This document shows positions 35,039 through 42,611 of a stretch of DNA of 64,000 bases, one piece after another. The translations under genes and the position numbers were made by a program. Origin of the DNA: Lachnoclostridium sp. An76 (GTDB lineage: Bacteria; Bacillota; Clostridia; Lachnospirales; Lachnospiraceae). The stretch's first letter is position 1. Each line of letters starts with the position of its first letter. The notes under the pieces are model-generated. The model had not been told where the DNA came from. It did not search any database and saw only the letters and a program-made list of their open reading frames with translations. The stretch lies in assembly GCF_002161355.1 (NCBI RefSeq), contig NZ_NFHL01000002.1, positions 186,001 through 250,000 on the forward strand, given 5' to 3'.

Positions 35039-35302
35039 ATGTTTCGTCTATGGGGAAAAGAATTTAAAGATAACAGAATGCTGCGGGACATCGTGATCTG
35101 CGATGAGACCGACGACACCCGCACGCACAAGATATTTAACGCCCTGGATCAGATCTGCTATGAATTTGATCTGAGCAAACCGCTCTGGCTGGACGCTACG
35201 GTCGCGGAGTTCAAGCGCCATGCAAAAGCCCGGTTTTACCAGGATAATTTTGTAGATTCCATTGATTTTGATTATCTGGAAATACAGGTGATAGAGGAAT
35301 GA
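35039..35302 (+). CDS. Small conserved hypothetical protein
   Basis: Protein of 87 residues beginning MFRLWGKEFKDNRML, with AAGGAG 8 bases upstream. It is soluble, with a charged alpha/beta pattern (DIVICDETDDTRTHKIFNALDQICYEFDLS, LDATVAEFKRHAKARFYQDNF, IDFDYLEIQVIEE). Proteins like this are common in Clostridia, but I know no function. It is a single-gene unit convergent with the exporter permease gene. Confidence 0.72.
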   Translation: MFRLWGKEFKDNRMLRDIVICDETDDTRTHKIFNALDQICYEFDLSKPLWLDATVAEFKRHAKARFYQDNFVDSIDFDYLEIQVIEE

Positions 35303-35356
35303 TCCCTCTGTCACCTGTTTTTTGCAGTCCCCGCTTTCTTCCTGCTCCATATGCCG

Positions 35357-36784
35357 TCACTGGCTGCGGATCGCTTCCAGCGGGCTCAGCGCCATCGCCC
35401 TGCGCGCCGGGAAGTATCCCGCCGCTGTGCCTACAAATACGGCAAAGGCGGTCGAGACGAGGATAAGCCACACCGGCACAAAGGACAGATTGCCTGATAT
35501 CCCCATGCTCCCTCCCGAGACAAATGTATTGACCACAGCCGACATGGCCAGGCTCAGCAGATTTCCGATGACGCCGCCGGCCAGCCCGATGAATGCGGCT
35601 TCCATCAGGAAAAGCTGTCTGATATTTTTCAGCCCGCATCCGATCACCTTCATGACCCCGATCTCTTTCGTCCGCTCATAGATGGACATCATCATCGTAT
35701 TCGCGATACCGATCGCCGCCACTAAAAGCGATACCGCTCCTATCCCGCCCAGGACAGCCTGGACCATGGCAAACTGCTTTTTCATACTGTCAATGTACTC
35801 TGCGTTTGTCTCCACATTATAGCCCATGCTACGGATCGCGGCGGACAACTCTTCTACCTGTTCCATATCGTCTGCCTGGACTTTTGCAGAACTGTATACA
35901 AATTTACTGTATGGCTTTCCGCTCTTTGTGGAAGGCTGCCCGGGTATCACACGGCCCCTGAATTCCTTCTTCAGATATTCTCTTAATTTATCAAGATCAC
36001 AGTATACTTTAAACGAGTCTGTATTATAGCTGTCCATACCGCCAGCCACCACGCCGCTGCCTTTTACCACATATTTTTTCGGGGCAGCCTGCGGCTGTGC
36101 ACCCTGCGTCCCGCTCCCGGACGTCCCGTCCCCGCTTTCCGAGGCTCCGGCTCCCGGGGTATTCCGGGACTGGTAATAGCCATCCTGGTCAAGGATCAGG
36201 AACAGGTTGTCATTCTTCAGGTCAATGTCCGGCACTTCCCCTGTATCCCAGTATGCCTTCCCTGTCCCTTTGTCATAAAAATTCGTAAGGACCGCATTTC
36301 CGTAAACCAGCTCCAGCTGTGCGCTGTCCCCGTCAGGCAGTTTCCCGCCCGGCTCAAGCTCCAGGTTGATCGATCTCAGCCCTTCCTGTGTCATGCCGCA
36401 CAGCTCAAGGCTCCCCTCATATCTCCCTTTTACTGCCACAGCTGACAGATCAAGCACTGGTTCCACGCTTTTCACATGTTCCAGCGAGCGCAGTTCTTTG
36501 ATCAGGTCGTCCGTGACATATTTCTGTCCCTTTTCGCCGGAGGCACCCCCGGATGTTCCTGCGGACCCCATGGGCCCGTCCGTCTTTCCAGTCACCGTAA
36601 GGCCCGTGGTCCCACCATTTTTCTCAACTTCCGCGTACATGGATTCCTGGAGCCCAAGCCCCAGGGATATCATGACTACGATAGAGGCAGTTCCGATCAC
36701 AACGCCGAGCACAGTGAGGAAAGTCCGCAGTTTTCTCCGCTTAAGGCTGTTAATGCTCATCCTCAGTAAATCGCTCCACCTCAT
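35357..36784 (-). CDS. MacB/FtsX-type ABC transporter permease
   Basis: Protein of 475 residues. The N-terminal helix follows LRMSINSLKRRKLRTFLTVLGVVIG; a large external MacB-type core domain spans about 45-345; three C-terminal helices form the FtsX domain (LGGIGAVSLLVAAIGIANTMMMSIYERTKEIGVMKVIG and the final GTAAGYFPARRAMALSPLEAIRSQ). The external part includes a Gly/Ser/Ala-rich stretch. It works with the ATPase at 38395-39108 to export peptides or transfer envelope molecules. GAGGAGG lies before ATG 36784, inside the end of the preceding gene. It is last in a three-gene operon. Confidence 0.92.
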   Translation of the reverse strand: MRWSDLLRMSINSLKRRKLRTFLTVLGVVIGTASIVVMISLGLGLQESMYAEVEKNGGTTGLTVTGKTDGPMGSAGTSGGASGEKGQKYVTDDLIKELRSLEHVKSVEPVLDLSAVAVKGRYEGSLELCGMTQEGLRSINLELEPGGKLPDGDSAQLELVYGNAVLTNFYDKGTGKAYWDTGEVPDIDLKNDNLFLILDQDGYYQSRNTPGAGASESGDGTSGSGTQGAQPQAAPKKYVVKGSGVVAGGMDSYNTDSFKVYCDLDKLREYLKKEFRGRVIPGQPSTKSGKPYSKFVYSSAKVQADDMEQVEELSAAIRSMGYNVETNAEYIDSMKKQFAMVQAVLGGIGAVSLLVAAIGIANTMMMSIYERTKEIGVMKVIGCGLKNIRQLFLMEAAFIGLAGGVIGNLLSLAMSAVVNTFVSGGSMGISGNLSFVPVWLILVSTAFAVFVGTAAGYFPARRAMALSPLEAIRSQ

Positions 36785-38414
36785 CGAACATCTCCTCCTC
36801 TTCCGCTTCATGGTTCTTTTTCTTCCTGCGCTTTATAAAGGCCACTGTTCCTCCTGCCGCGGCCGCAATGACTGCCAGGACCACTGCTGCCAGGATCCCC
36901 GGGCTTCCGCCTTCCTCCGGCACAGCTTCGGGCATCATCCCTGCGTCTTCAACTGCCGCCTCTTCCAGGACCGTCATCTGAAATTTCTGTTCCGAGGTGC
37001 TTACATTCCCCGCGTCGTCCTCATAGGTCAGCACAAGCTTACATTCTTCGGTTCCTTTTGTCGCCTTCTTTGCGGTTACGATGGCGTCGATCGTCCCTGT
37101 CGCCCCCGCATCCAGATTCCCGATGAACTGCTCCTGCGTATCGATCATTTTCCCTTCAAAACGTGCTTTGACATTGTACATCTTTACACGTCCCAGGTTA
37201 TACAGACTGCAGGAGATATTCACCTCCTCACCGACGGATACCGTATCCGGAGCGATCTGCATCTTGCTGAATTCAAATCTGGCTTCCTGACGGACCGGGA
37301 TCGCCAGGCTGGACTGCGCTTCATACTGAGCCGCCGCGCTGTCCTCGTATTTCATGCTCATGCTGATACTGTACGGCTTCTGCACCAGGTCTGCCCTGGC
37401 GTTGAGCTCTATGGATATATCTTTCGTGCCGCCCGCCGGGATGCTGTCCAGATAAATGGAGCTGGAACCTGATGCCGGGAGGAATGCCGGCGCCTCTGCC
37501 GCTGCTTCTGTCCCCGACGAAGGAGCCTGAAGATCAAAAAGCAGATTCGAAACTCCTGTCCGGGACGACGTATTTTTCAAGTGTACGATCAGCTTGAAGT
37601 TGCTTCCCGCACGCACTTCTCCCGGCTCAGTACTGAAACCGGTGACAATGACCCTCGGCACGGAAGTGCCTGCGGAACTGCCTCCCCCGACAACTGCCGG
37701 CTCACTGTTATATACGCTTCCCGCTTCCGGCGCTGCTGCCGGTCCATTCCATCCGGCCCCCGCCGTCTGCCCTTCAGCTCCCTGCCCGCCGGAAGTCTGC
37801 CCGCCGGGGACCTGGACATCTCCTGACGGCTTCCCGCTGCCCTGGCTGTCTCCGGAGGCTGCTCCCCCGGAGGGATTTTCTTCCGCGGAACCGGGTTTGG
37901 CCTCTGTTTTTACAAAGACATATTTTTCCGCTTCATACGCTTTTTCACCGTCATCATATGTGATCCGGAACGTCAGTTTATATGCCTTTCCGGTCACACT
38001 TTCCTTCACTGTGAGAGGCACATCTCCGCCGCCCCATACTGCGTCCGCTTTTTCACCGGCCTGCACTGCTCCAAGATCCTGGTCATAATTCAGCTGGTCC
38101 AGCTCAAACGGCCAGTCAGCCTCTGACTTTATGACCGGAGCGATCCGCACATTCTGCGCATCCGTATTTCCTGTATTTTTTACGCTGATCCGAAGCTTTG
38201 CTTTCTCACCCGCGCGGAAAACCGGGGTCTCCTGTCCGTCTCCCACGCTGAGCTGTATGCGCGCAAGTGTCTTGTCTGCTCCTGTCTGCGCGCCCGCCTG
38301 CACATTTCCCGCGTACACCGCCGAAGGCAGGGCCATCGGCAGTAAAAATGCCGCGCACAACACTGCGGCTGCTGTCCTCTTTAACATCGTCCTCTTATTT
38401 GTTCTCATTCTCAC
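36750..38414 (-). CDS. Exported CARDB-like protein of the MacB-type operon
   Basis: Protein of about 554 residues. It has a signal peptide (TAAAVLCAAFLLPMALPSAVYA), several Ig-like/CARDB-type beta domains (FRAGEKAKLRISVKNTGNTDAQNVRI, VRAGSNFKLIVHLKNTSSRTGVSNL, VSVGEEVNISCSLYNLGRVKMYNVKA), a Gly/Ser/Gln-rich linker near 190-245, and a C-terminal helix (GILAAVVLAVIAAAAGGTVAFI) with a basic-acidic cytoplasmic tail. It lies between the ATPase and permease genes, where MacA-type adaptors are usually encoded, so it may be an adaptor or cargo handler. The start is GTG 38414 (AGGAGG 4 bases away) or ATG 38408 (10 bases). Confidence 0.82.
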   Translation of the reverse strand: MRMRTNKRTMLKRTAAAVLCAAFLLPMALPSAVYAGNVQAGAQTGADKTLARIQLSVGDGQETPVFRAGEKAKLRISVKNTGNTDAQNVRIAPVIKSEADWPFELDQLNYDQDLGAVQAGEKADAVWGGGDVPLTVKESVTGKAYKLTFRITYDDGEKAYEAEKYVFVKTEAKPGSAEENPSGGAASGDSQGSGKPSGDVQVPGGQTSGGQGAEGQTAGAGWNGPAAAPEAGSVYNSEPAVVGGGSSAGTSVPRVIVTGFSTEPGEVRAGSNFKLIVHLKNTSSRTGVSNLLFDLQAPSSGTEAAAEAPAFLPASGSSSIYLDSIPAGGTKDISIELNARADLVQKPYSISMSMKYEDSAAAQYEAQSSLAIPVRQEARFEFSKMQIAPDTVSVGEEVNISCSLYNLGRVKMYNVKARFEGKMIDTQEQFIGNLDAGATGTIDAIVTAKKATKGTEECKLVLTYEDDAGNVSTSEQKFQMTVLEEAAVEDAGMMPEAVPEEGGSPGILAAVVLAVIAAAAGGTVAFIKRRKKKNHEAEEEEMFDEVERFTEDEH

Positions 38415-39108
38415 TGTCCCTCCTGTTTTCCTGTATCCGTACGATCTTCCCGTCTATGATATGTACCACCCGGTCTGCATACTCTGCCTCATGGGGATCG
38501 TGGGTCACCATGACCAGGGTCCTTCCCTGTTCCCTCACGATCTTCTGCATCAGGCGCATAACCTCCTCCGAAGTATGGGAATCCAGATTTCCCGTCGGCT
38601 CATCCGCAAAGATGATCTTCGGATCTGCCACAAGTGCCCTCGCGATCCCCACTCTCTGCTGCTGCCCGCCGGACATCTGGTTCGGCATATGCATCTTGTG
38701 CTTTCCAAGGTTTACCAGCTCCAGCATCCTGTCCGCTTTCTTCATCCGGGTCTTTCGCACTTCACCCCGGAACGTAAGAGGCAGGGCTACATTTTCAAGT
38801 GCATTCATTGTTCCCAGCAGGTGGAACGACTGAAAGATAAACCCTACGTTTTCCCTGCGGAACCTTACCAGCTCATCCTCCTTAAGCTTTTCAATATGCC
38901 GCCCGCTGATGACAACCTCGCCCCGGGTCGGCCGTTCCAGCCCGGCAAGCATATTCAGCAGGGTAGATTTGCCCGATCCGGAAGTGCCCACGATCGCGCA
39001 GAATTCCCCCTCCCTGATGCAAAAGCTTACGCCGTCCAGCGCGCGCACAGCCGAATCGCCGATGCGGTACAGCTTATACAGATTGTTTACACATATAATA
39101 TTTCTCAC
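38395..39108 (-). CDS. MacB/LolD-type ABC transporter ATPase
   Basis: Protein of 237 residues. Walker A is GTSGSGKST, Q-loop FQSFHLL, signature MSGGQQQRVGIARAL, Walker B IIFADEPTGNLD and the switch His in VTHDPHEA. It belongs to the MacB/LolD/YtrE subfamily, which drives mechanotransmission exporters. The start is GTG 39108 (VRNIICVNNLYKLYRIGD) because AAGGAGG lies 6 bases upstream; the in-frame ATG at 39141 has no ribosome site. It is the first gene of the operon with the exported protein (20-bp overlap) and the permease. Confidence 0.93.
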   Translation of the reverse strand: MRNIICVNNLYKLYRIGDSAVRALDGVSFCIREGEFCAIVGTSGSGKSTLLNMLAGLERPTRGEVVISGRHIEKLKEDELVRFRRENVGFIFQSFHLLGTMNALENVALPLTFRGEVRKTRMKKADRMLELVNLGKHKMHMPNQMSGGQQQRVGIARALVADPKIIFADEPTGNLDSHTSEEVMRLMQKIVREQGRTLVMVTHDPHEAEYADRVVHIIDGKIVRIQENRRDSENENK

Positions 39109-39141
39109 AGCATCCTCCTTGTAATTATATGGTAAACGCAT

Positions 39142-39554
39142 ATTAACTTACATTTTCTAATATTTTGTAAGGGAAATTTTGAAGATTTTCTTAATTGGCG
39201 TAAGAATTGCCAGAAAACCGCTGATACTCACAGGGCAAAAACAGCGTATTTTCGGGTTTTTCTTTCAGTCCGTGATTTCCGGGAATCCATGCAGTTCCCC
39301 GATCAGGTACGTCAAAGGCCGCGTTTCGCTATCTCTGCACCGGCGCTTTGCCCTGTGGGCCCGCCTGATCGCCTTTCCTGCCGTCGGGCCGCGGGATGCC
39401 TGCCGCCTCAAGATCTTTCTGCCCCATGCACGCTCACGCCCTGGAGAGCATGTTCAACCGGAATTAGTGCATTTGCAAGATTTTATTTACTTTTCACCTA
39501 ATTTGTGATTTAATCATCTAACAGAGTTTTTGAAATGGGAATAGGAACAAACTT
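39142..39554. other. Intergenic stretch without a recognisable gene
   Basis: About 410 bp upstream of the exporter operon. I see no convincing coding region or RNA gene. A segment at about 39290-39342 resembles 54586-54638 (roughly 80 percent over 53 bp), indicating a decayed dispersed repeat. The right part is A/T-rich. Confidence 0.5.
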
Positions 39555-39649
39555 AAAAATAGCGCCCCTGCTCTGGTAAAGTAAGGCGCTATTCCAATAG
39601 ATTTATTTTACCGGCGGCCAGGTGTGCACTGGCCAACGGCTCCCTTGTT
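39555..39649 (-). ncRNA. Predicted independent small RNA of about 95 nt
   Basis: A perfect consensus promoter (TTGACA at 39684-39679, 17 bp, TATAAT at 39661-39656) on the minus strand is followed by about 95 nt with no start codon of note. There are two hairpins: GGCCAG-TGCACA-CCTGGCC (39634-39616) and a strong terminator ending in T-rich sequence (39593-39558). It lies just past the xpt gene. It could be the antitoxin RNA of a lost type I system or a stand-alone regulator; no homologue is recalled. Confidence 0.55.
39558..39593 (-). terminator. Terminator of the predicted small RNA (and xpt)
   Basis: AATAGCGCC and GGCGCTATT form a 9-bp stem followed by TTTAAG on the minus strand. Confidence 0.8.
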
Positions 39650-39655
39650 AAGTAT

Positions 39656-39684
39656 ATTATAGTCAATATTTCAATATGTGTCAA
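39656..39684 (-). promoter_or_regulatory. Consensus sigma-A promoter of the predicted small RNA
   Basis: TTGACA and TATAAT with exactly 17 bp between them, directed to the left, 45 bp past the xpt stop and not upstream of any coding region. Confidence 0.75.
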
Positions 39685-39728
39685 ATACCAATCATTCACC
39701 GATCCAGCCGCGAAAGGAAATACAGATT

Positions 39729-40376
39729 TTAATCCAGTGTGGAGCTCCTGCATATTTCGTCTTCCGCTGTTTTCACCGCGCCGCTGTCCACAGCAGCCTG
39801 GTCGCGGAACTGGATCTTCCCGGTCGCTGCGTCCATCCCGTCCACGATCGCCAGTGACTCTAACTGGAACCCGAGGTTGCGGATGATGCGCCCGCCGGAC
39901 TGAAATCCTTTCTCAATGGCAATACCGATGCCCTCCACTGTCGCTCCTGCGGACTGTACGATCTGGATCAGACCCTGGAGCGCGCATCCGTTGGCGAGGA
40001 AATCGTCTATGATGAGCACATGATCCTCCGGTGTCAGGAATTTCTGCGCTACGATAACATGATTTTTACACTTGTGCGTAAAGGATTCGACCTCCGCCAC
40101 ATACATTTCCCCGTCCAGATTGATGCTCTGGGATTTCTTTGCAAATACTACGGGAACGTCGAAATGCTGGGCAGCCACACAGGCGATCCCGATCCCGGAT
40201 GCCTCGATGGTAAGGATCTTATTGATCGGCTTTCCCGCAAAACGGCGCTTGAACTCCGCGCCCATCTGGTCCAGGAGCTTAATGTCCATCTGATGGTTCA
40301 GAAAGCTGTCTACCTTAAGTACATTTCCTTCTTTTACAACTCCGTCCTTTACGATACGTTCTTCCAGAAAATTCAT
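39729..40376 (-). CDS. xpt: Xanthine phosphoribosyltransferase
   Basis: Protein of 215 residues. It converts xanthine and PRPP to XMP. Family motifs are [10 protein letters not shown] at the N-terminus, [41 protein letters not shown], the PRPP loop [14 protein letters not shown] and [14 protein letters not shown]. The tail extends about 20 residues beyond typical Xpt ends ([21 protein letters not shown]). The start overlaps the DUF624 gene stop (ATGA), so translation is coupled. No purine riboswitch is visible upstream, unlike xpt of Bacillus. Confidence 0.93.
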   Translation of the reverse strand: MNFLEERIVKDGVVKEGNVLKVDSFLNHQMDIKLLDQMGAEFKRRFAGKPINKILTIEASGIGIACVAAQHFDVPVVFAKKSQSINLDGEMYVAEVESFTHKCKNHVIVAQKFLTPEDHVLIIDDFLANGCALQGLIQIVQSAGATVEGIGIAIEKGFQSGGRIIRNLGFQLESLAIVDGMDAATGKIQFRDQAAVDSGAVKTAEDEICRSSTLD

Positions 40377-41026
40377 CCTTTGTTCTCCTCCTCCGCTGCA
40401 CTTTCACTGCCTTCAAATATTACAAACACCCTTCTCAGTAAATAAGAATGGATCCATGCGATAAGCGCGCCCCCGATGAGCAGCCAGAGCGGGAGGGCAA
40501 ACATCAGAGTAACCGTGCTCCACAGGGATGCGATCACCGCCACTACAATGACCGCTGCCATCACAAAAGTATAAGGCAGTTTGGCCACAGCCAGGATCAG
40601 CGCGTTCCTAAAGGTATCCTTGATACCGTTCTCATACCTTGCGGTCAGCGGGAATATGTAGACCGTCACAGCGAGCAGCATAAAACCGAGAGCCATGAAG
40701 ATCGCGCTCAGAACGATACCGGCTGTCCCGGGTATCATGCCTGCCACCCGGAAATCCACGGTCCATACGATACCGAGAAGCAGTAAGATGATCCAGATGA
40801 TCGTGCTCTGCTTGAAATTCAGCTTAAATGCTTTGAAGAATCCCCGGAAAATATATCCTTCTTCGTTCCTTACCAGCCTCAGCATTACCGTATACAGCGC
40901 TGTGGTGGACGCCCCGATGGTTATGACCGGTATGCAGCAGATCAGCCACAGTACATTCAGGCATATCAAGTCCCCTATTTTCCCGATCGCGCGCATTACA
41001 ACATTGTCTGTCCAATTAAATCTCAT
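40373..41026 (-). CDS. YesL-family (DUF624) membrane protein, second copy
   Basis: Protein of 217 residues with five or six helices and the same family signature as the protein at 9133-9753 ([50 protein letters not shown]). ATG 41026 has GGAGA upstream; the frame continues 15 codons further without a ribosome site. Here there is no YesMN pair or sugar transporter; the gene is coupled to xpt. The reason for a DUF624-xpt pairing is unknown. Confidence 0.87.
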   Translation of the reverse strand: MRFNWTDNVVMRAIGKIGDLICLNVLWLICCIPVITIGASTTALYTVMLRLVRNEEGYIFRGFFKAFKLNFKQSTIIWIILLLLGIVWTVDFRVAGMIPGTAGIVLSAIFMALGFMLLAVTVYIFPLTARYENGIKDTFRNALILAVAKLPYTFVMAAVIVVAVIASLWSTVTLMFALPLWLLIGGALIAWIHSYLLRRVFVIFEGSESAAEEENKG

Positions 41027-41116
41027 AATCTGTCTCCTGCTTTTCTTATGTTTTCTCCCAGTATAACACATCCTGGGCGTATCGGCACATATTCTCTGAT
41101 TTTAGGTAACAAAAAA

Positions 41117-41187
41117 AGCGGGTGATGGGAATCGAACCCACGTATCCAGCTTGGAAGGCTGGTGTTCTACCATTGAACTACACCCGC
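41117..41187 (-). tRNA. tRNA-Gly(TCC)
   Basis: 71-nt cloverleaf with acceptor GCGGGTG / CACCCGC, D-loop AGTTCAATGGTAGA, anticodon arm CCAGC-CTTCCAA-GCTGG giving anticodon TCC, and T-arm GTGGGTTCGATTCCCAT. CCA is not encoded. Confidence 0.96.
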
Positions 41188-41262
41188 GTCATCTCTGACA
41201 CGAGTGATATATTATCACATCTGTGCCAGAAATGCAAGATTTTTTTCAGCAAATTTGCTCCG

Positions 41263-42573
41263 TCAGTCCGTCAGCTTCAGGTTCTCATACCTTTTTTCTA
41301 TGAACCCATCCGGGAAGAACTCATCCAGCGCCTGCCCCACAGCAGTCTGTTCCGCTTTCCCCGCCTGGCGCTCCGAGTACCTTGCAAGCGCCAGCGCCGA
41401 GACGAGCATATCCGCTGCCAGAAGGACGAGGAGAACCGAGCACACCACTTTTCCCATCCGAGCCGGAAGTTTCTCGATCCACCGGGACAGGAAAGGATAC
41501 ACGCCCTTCATCCACACGACCGCGGCGATCCCCCAGAAAAAGCAGTACAGGAGATTGATCCTTCCGCCCAGGTTAAACGGGATCTCGCTGTAATCCCAGA
41601 ACACGGTCCCGAATGCCATCTCAGTGAACACGCTGCACACATACTCATACGCCCCGCCGAGGACTGTGCCGAACACGAAGATATACCGGTCGCTCTTATC
41701 CCGGTACCGGTACAGGATCCATGTCAGGAGGGCGCACGCAAGCCCCCACACAATGCTGAACGGCCCGAACACCAGGCTGCTCCGGCTCATGAGCCTGCCG
41801 GTCGTCACCAGACAGAATACCGTCTCCACGATATCTCCGAGGAAAGCCCCCAGGATAAACAGGCTGGCAAGCTTGAAGAACCCGCAGCCCCGGGCGAAGC
41901 GTTCTTCCTTTGTCTTTACTCCCGCGCCTTCTGTCCCTTCTATATTCGGGAACGCTCTGACCATACGCTTCTGGATACGGGTGGTCAGCGCATTTTCCAG
42001 CAGCTTGGATGTCTTGTGGAGCTCTTCCGTGATCTGGGTGATCCTGCTCTGCTTCTTCTTTAATCCGAGCACCGCGATCCCTGAGCCCACGGCATCGATC
42101 ACAAGCAGCACCCCCAGGATCCAGAGAAGGATGTTCCCCGCGAGCCTGGGGATCAGGTCGATGAGCCTGCACAGAAGCGGATCGAAAAAGCAGATCATGA
42201 GCACAGAACACAGTCCCCATATGGCGGAATTTTTCAGGCATACATACCCGTCCAGATTAAATTTCTCGTCCGAATAATCCCACCATTTTCTGTGGAAGAT
42301 CAGCTCCAGGAGTCTCCCTGTCAGATATTCCACGAAGGTAGTCACGATCATTCCCCCGAGGAACAGGAAGAACAACCGGTCATGGAGCTCCGGCAGGAAG
42401 ACAGCCACAGCGGCGGCCCCTGCCCCGTAGACAGGGCAGAGGGGTCCGCTGACGAATCCCCGGTTTACAAACTTGTGCCGGCGCACCGCAGCCATCGCGG
42501 CCTCGCCGCACCAGCCGATAAAGGAATAAACAAAAAAGATCCAAAGGAGCTGATAAACATGATAAGACGCCAT
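41263..42573 (-). CDS. CmpB-type (ABC_trans_CmpB) membrane protein, tandem-domain form
   Basis: Protein of 436 residues with about ten helices. The N-terminal half has the family signature WIFFVYSFIGWCGE, RGFVSGPLCPVYGAGA, VEYLTGRLLELIFHRKWWDYS and NLDGYVCL. A coiled basic linker is followed by a second, diverged copy (GAFLGDIVETVF, SSLVFGPFSIVWGLACAL, GGAYEYVCSVFTEMAFGTVFWDYSEIPFNLGGRINL). The protein is thus an internal duplication of the domain found once in the 45821-46792 gene. The family is labelled putative ABC permease, but no partner ATPase is near and the function is unknown. GAGGAAAG precedes ATG 42573. Confidence 0.82.
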   Translation of the reverse strand: MASYHVYQLLWIFFVYSFIGWCGEAAMAAVRRHKFVNRGFVSGPLCPVYGAGAAAVAVFLPELHDRLFFLFLGGMIVTTFVEYLTGRLLELIFHRKWWDYSDEKFNLDGYVCLKNSAIWGLCSVLMICFFDPLLCRLIDLIPRLAGNILLWILGVLLVIDAVGSGIAVLGLKKKQSRITQITEELHKTSKLLENALTTRIQKRMVRAFPNIEGTEGAGVKTKEERFARGCGFFKLASLFILGAFLGDIVETVFCLVTTGRLMSRSSLVFGPFSIVWGLACALLTWILYRYRDKSDRYIFVFGTVLGGAYEYVCSVFTEMAFGTVFWDYSEIPFNLGGRINLLYCFFWGIAAVVWMKGVYPFLSRWIEKLPARMGKVVCSVLLVLLAADMLVSALALARYSERQAGKAEQTAVGQALDEFFPDGFIEKRYENLKLTD

Positions 42574-42611
42574 CTGTCTTTCCTCTTCTGTATAATAAAA
42601 TTTCTATCTTA

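Noticed and set aside
39179..39508. 109-codon plus-strand frame in the spacer before the exporter operon
   Set aside because: It begins without a ribosome site, overlaps a dispersed-repeat segment and has no protein-like pattern.
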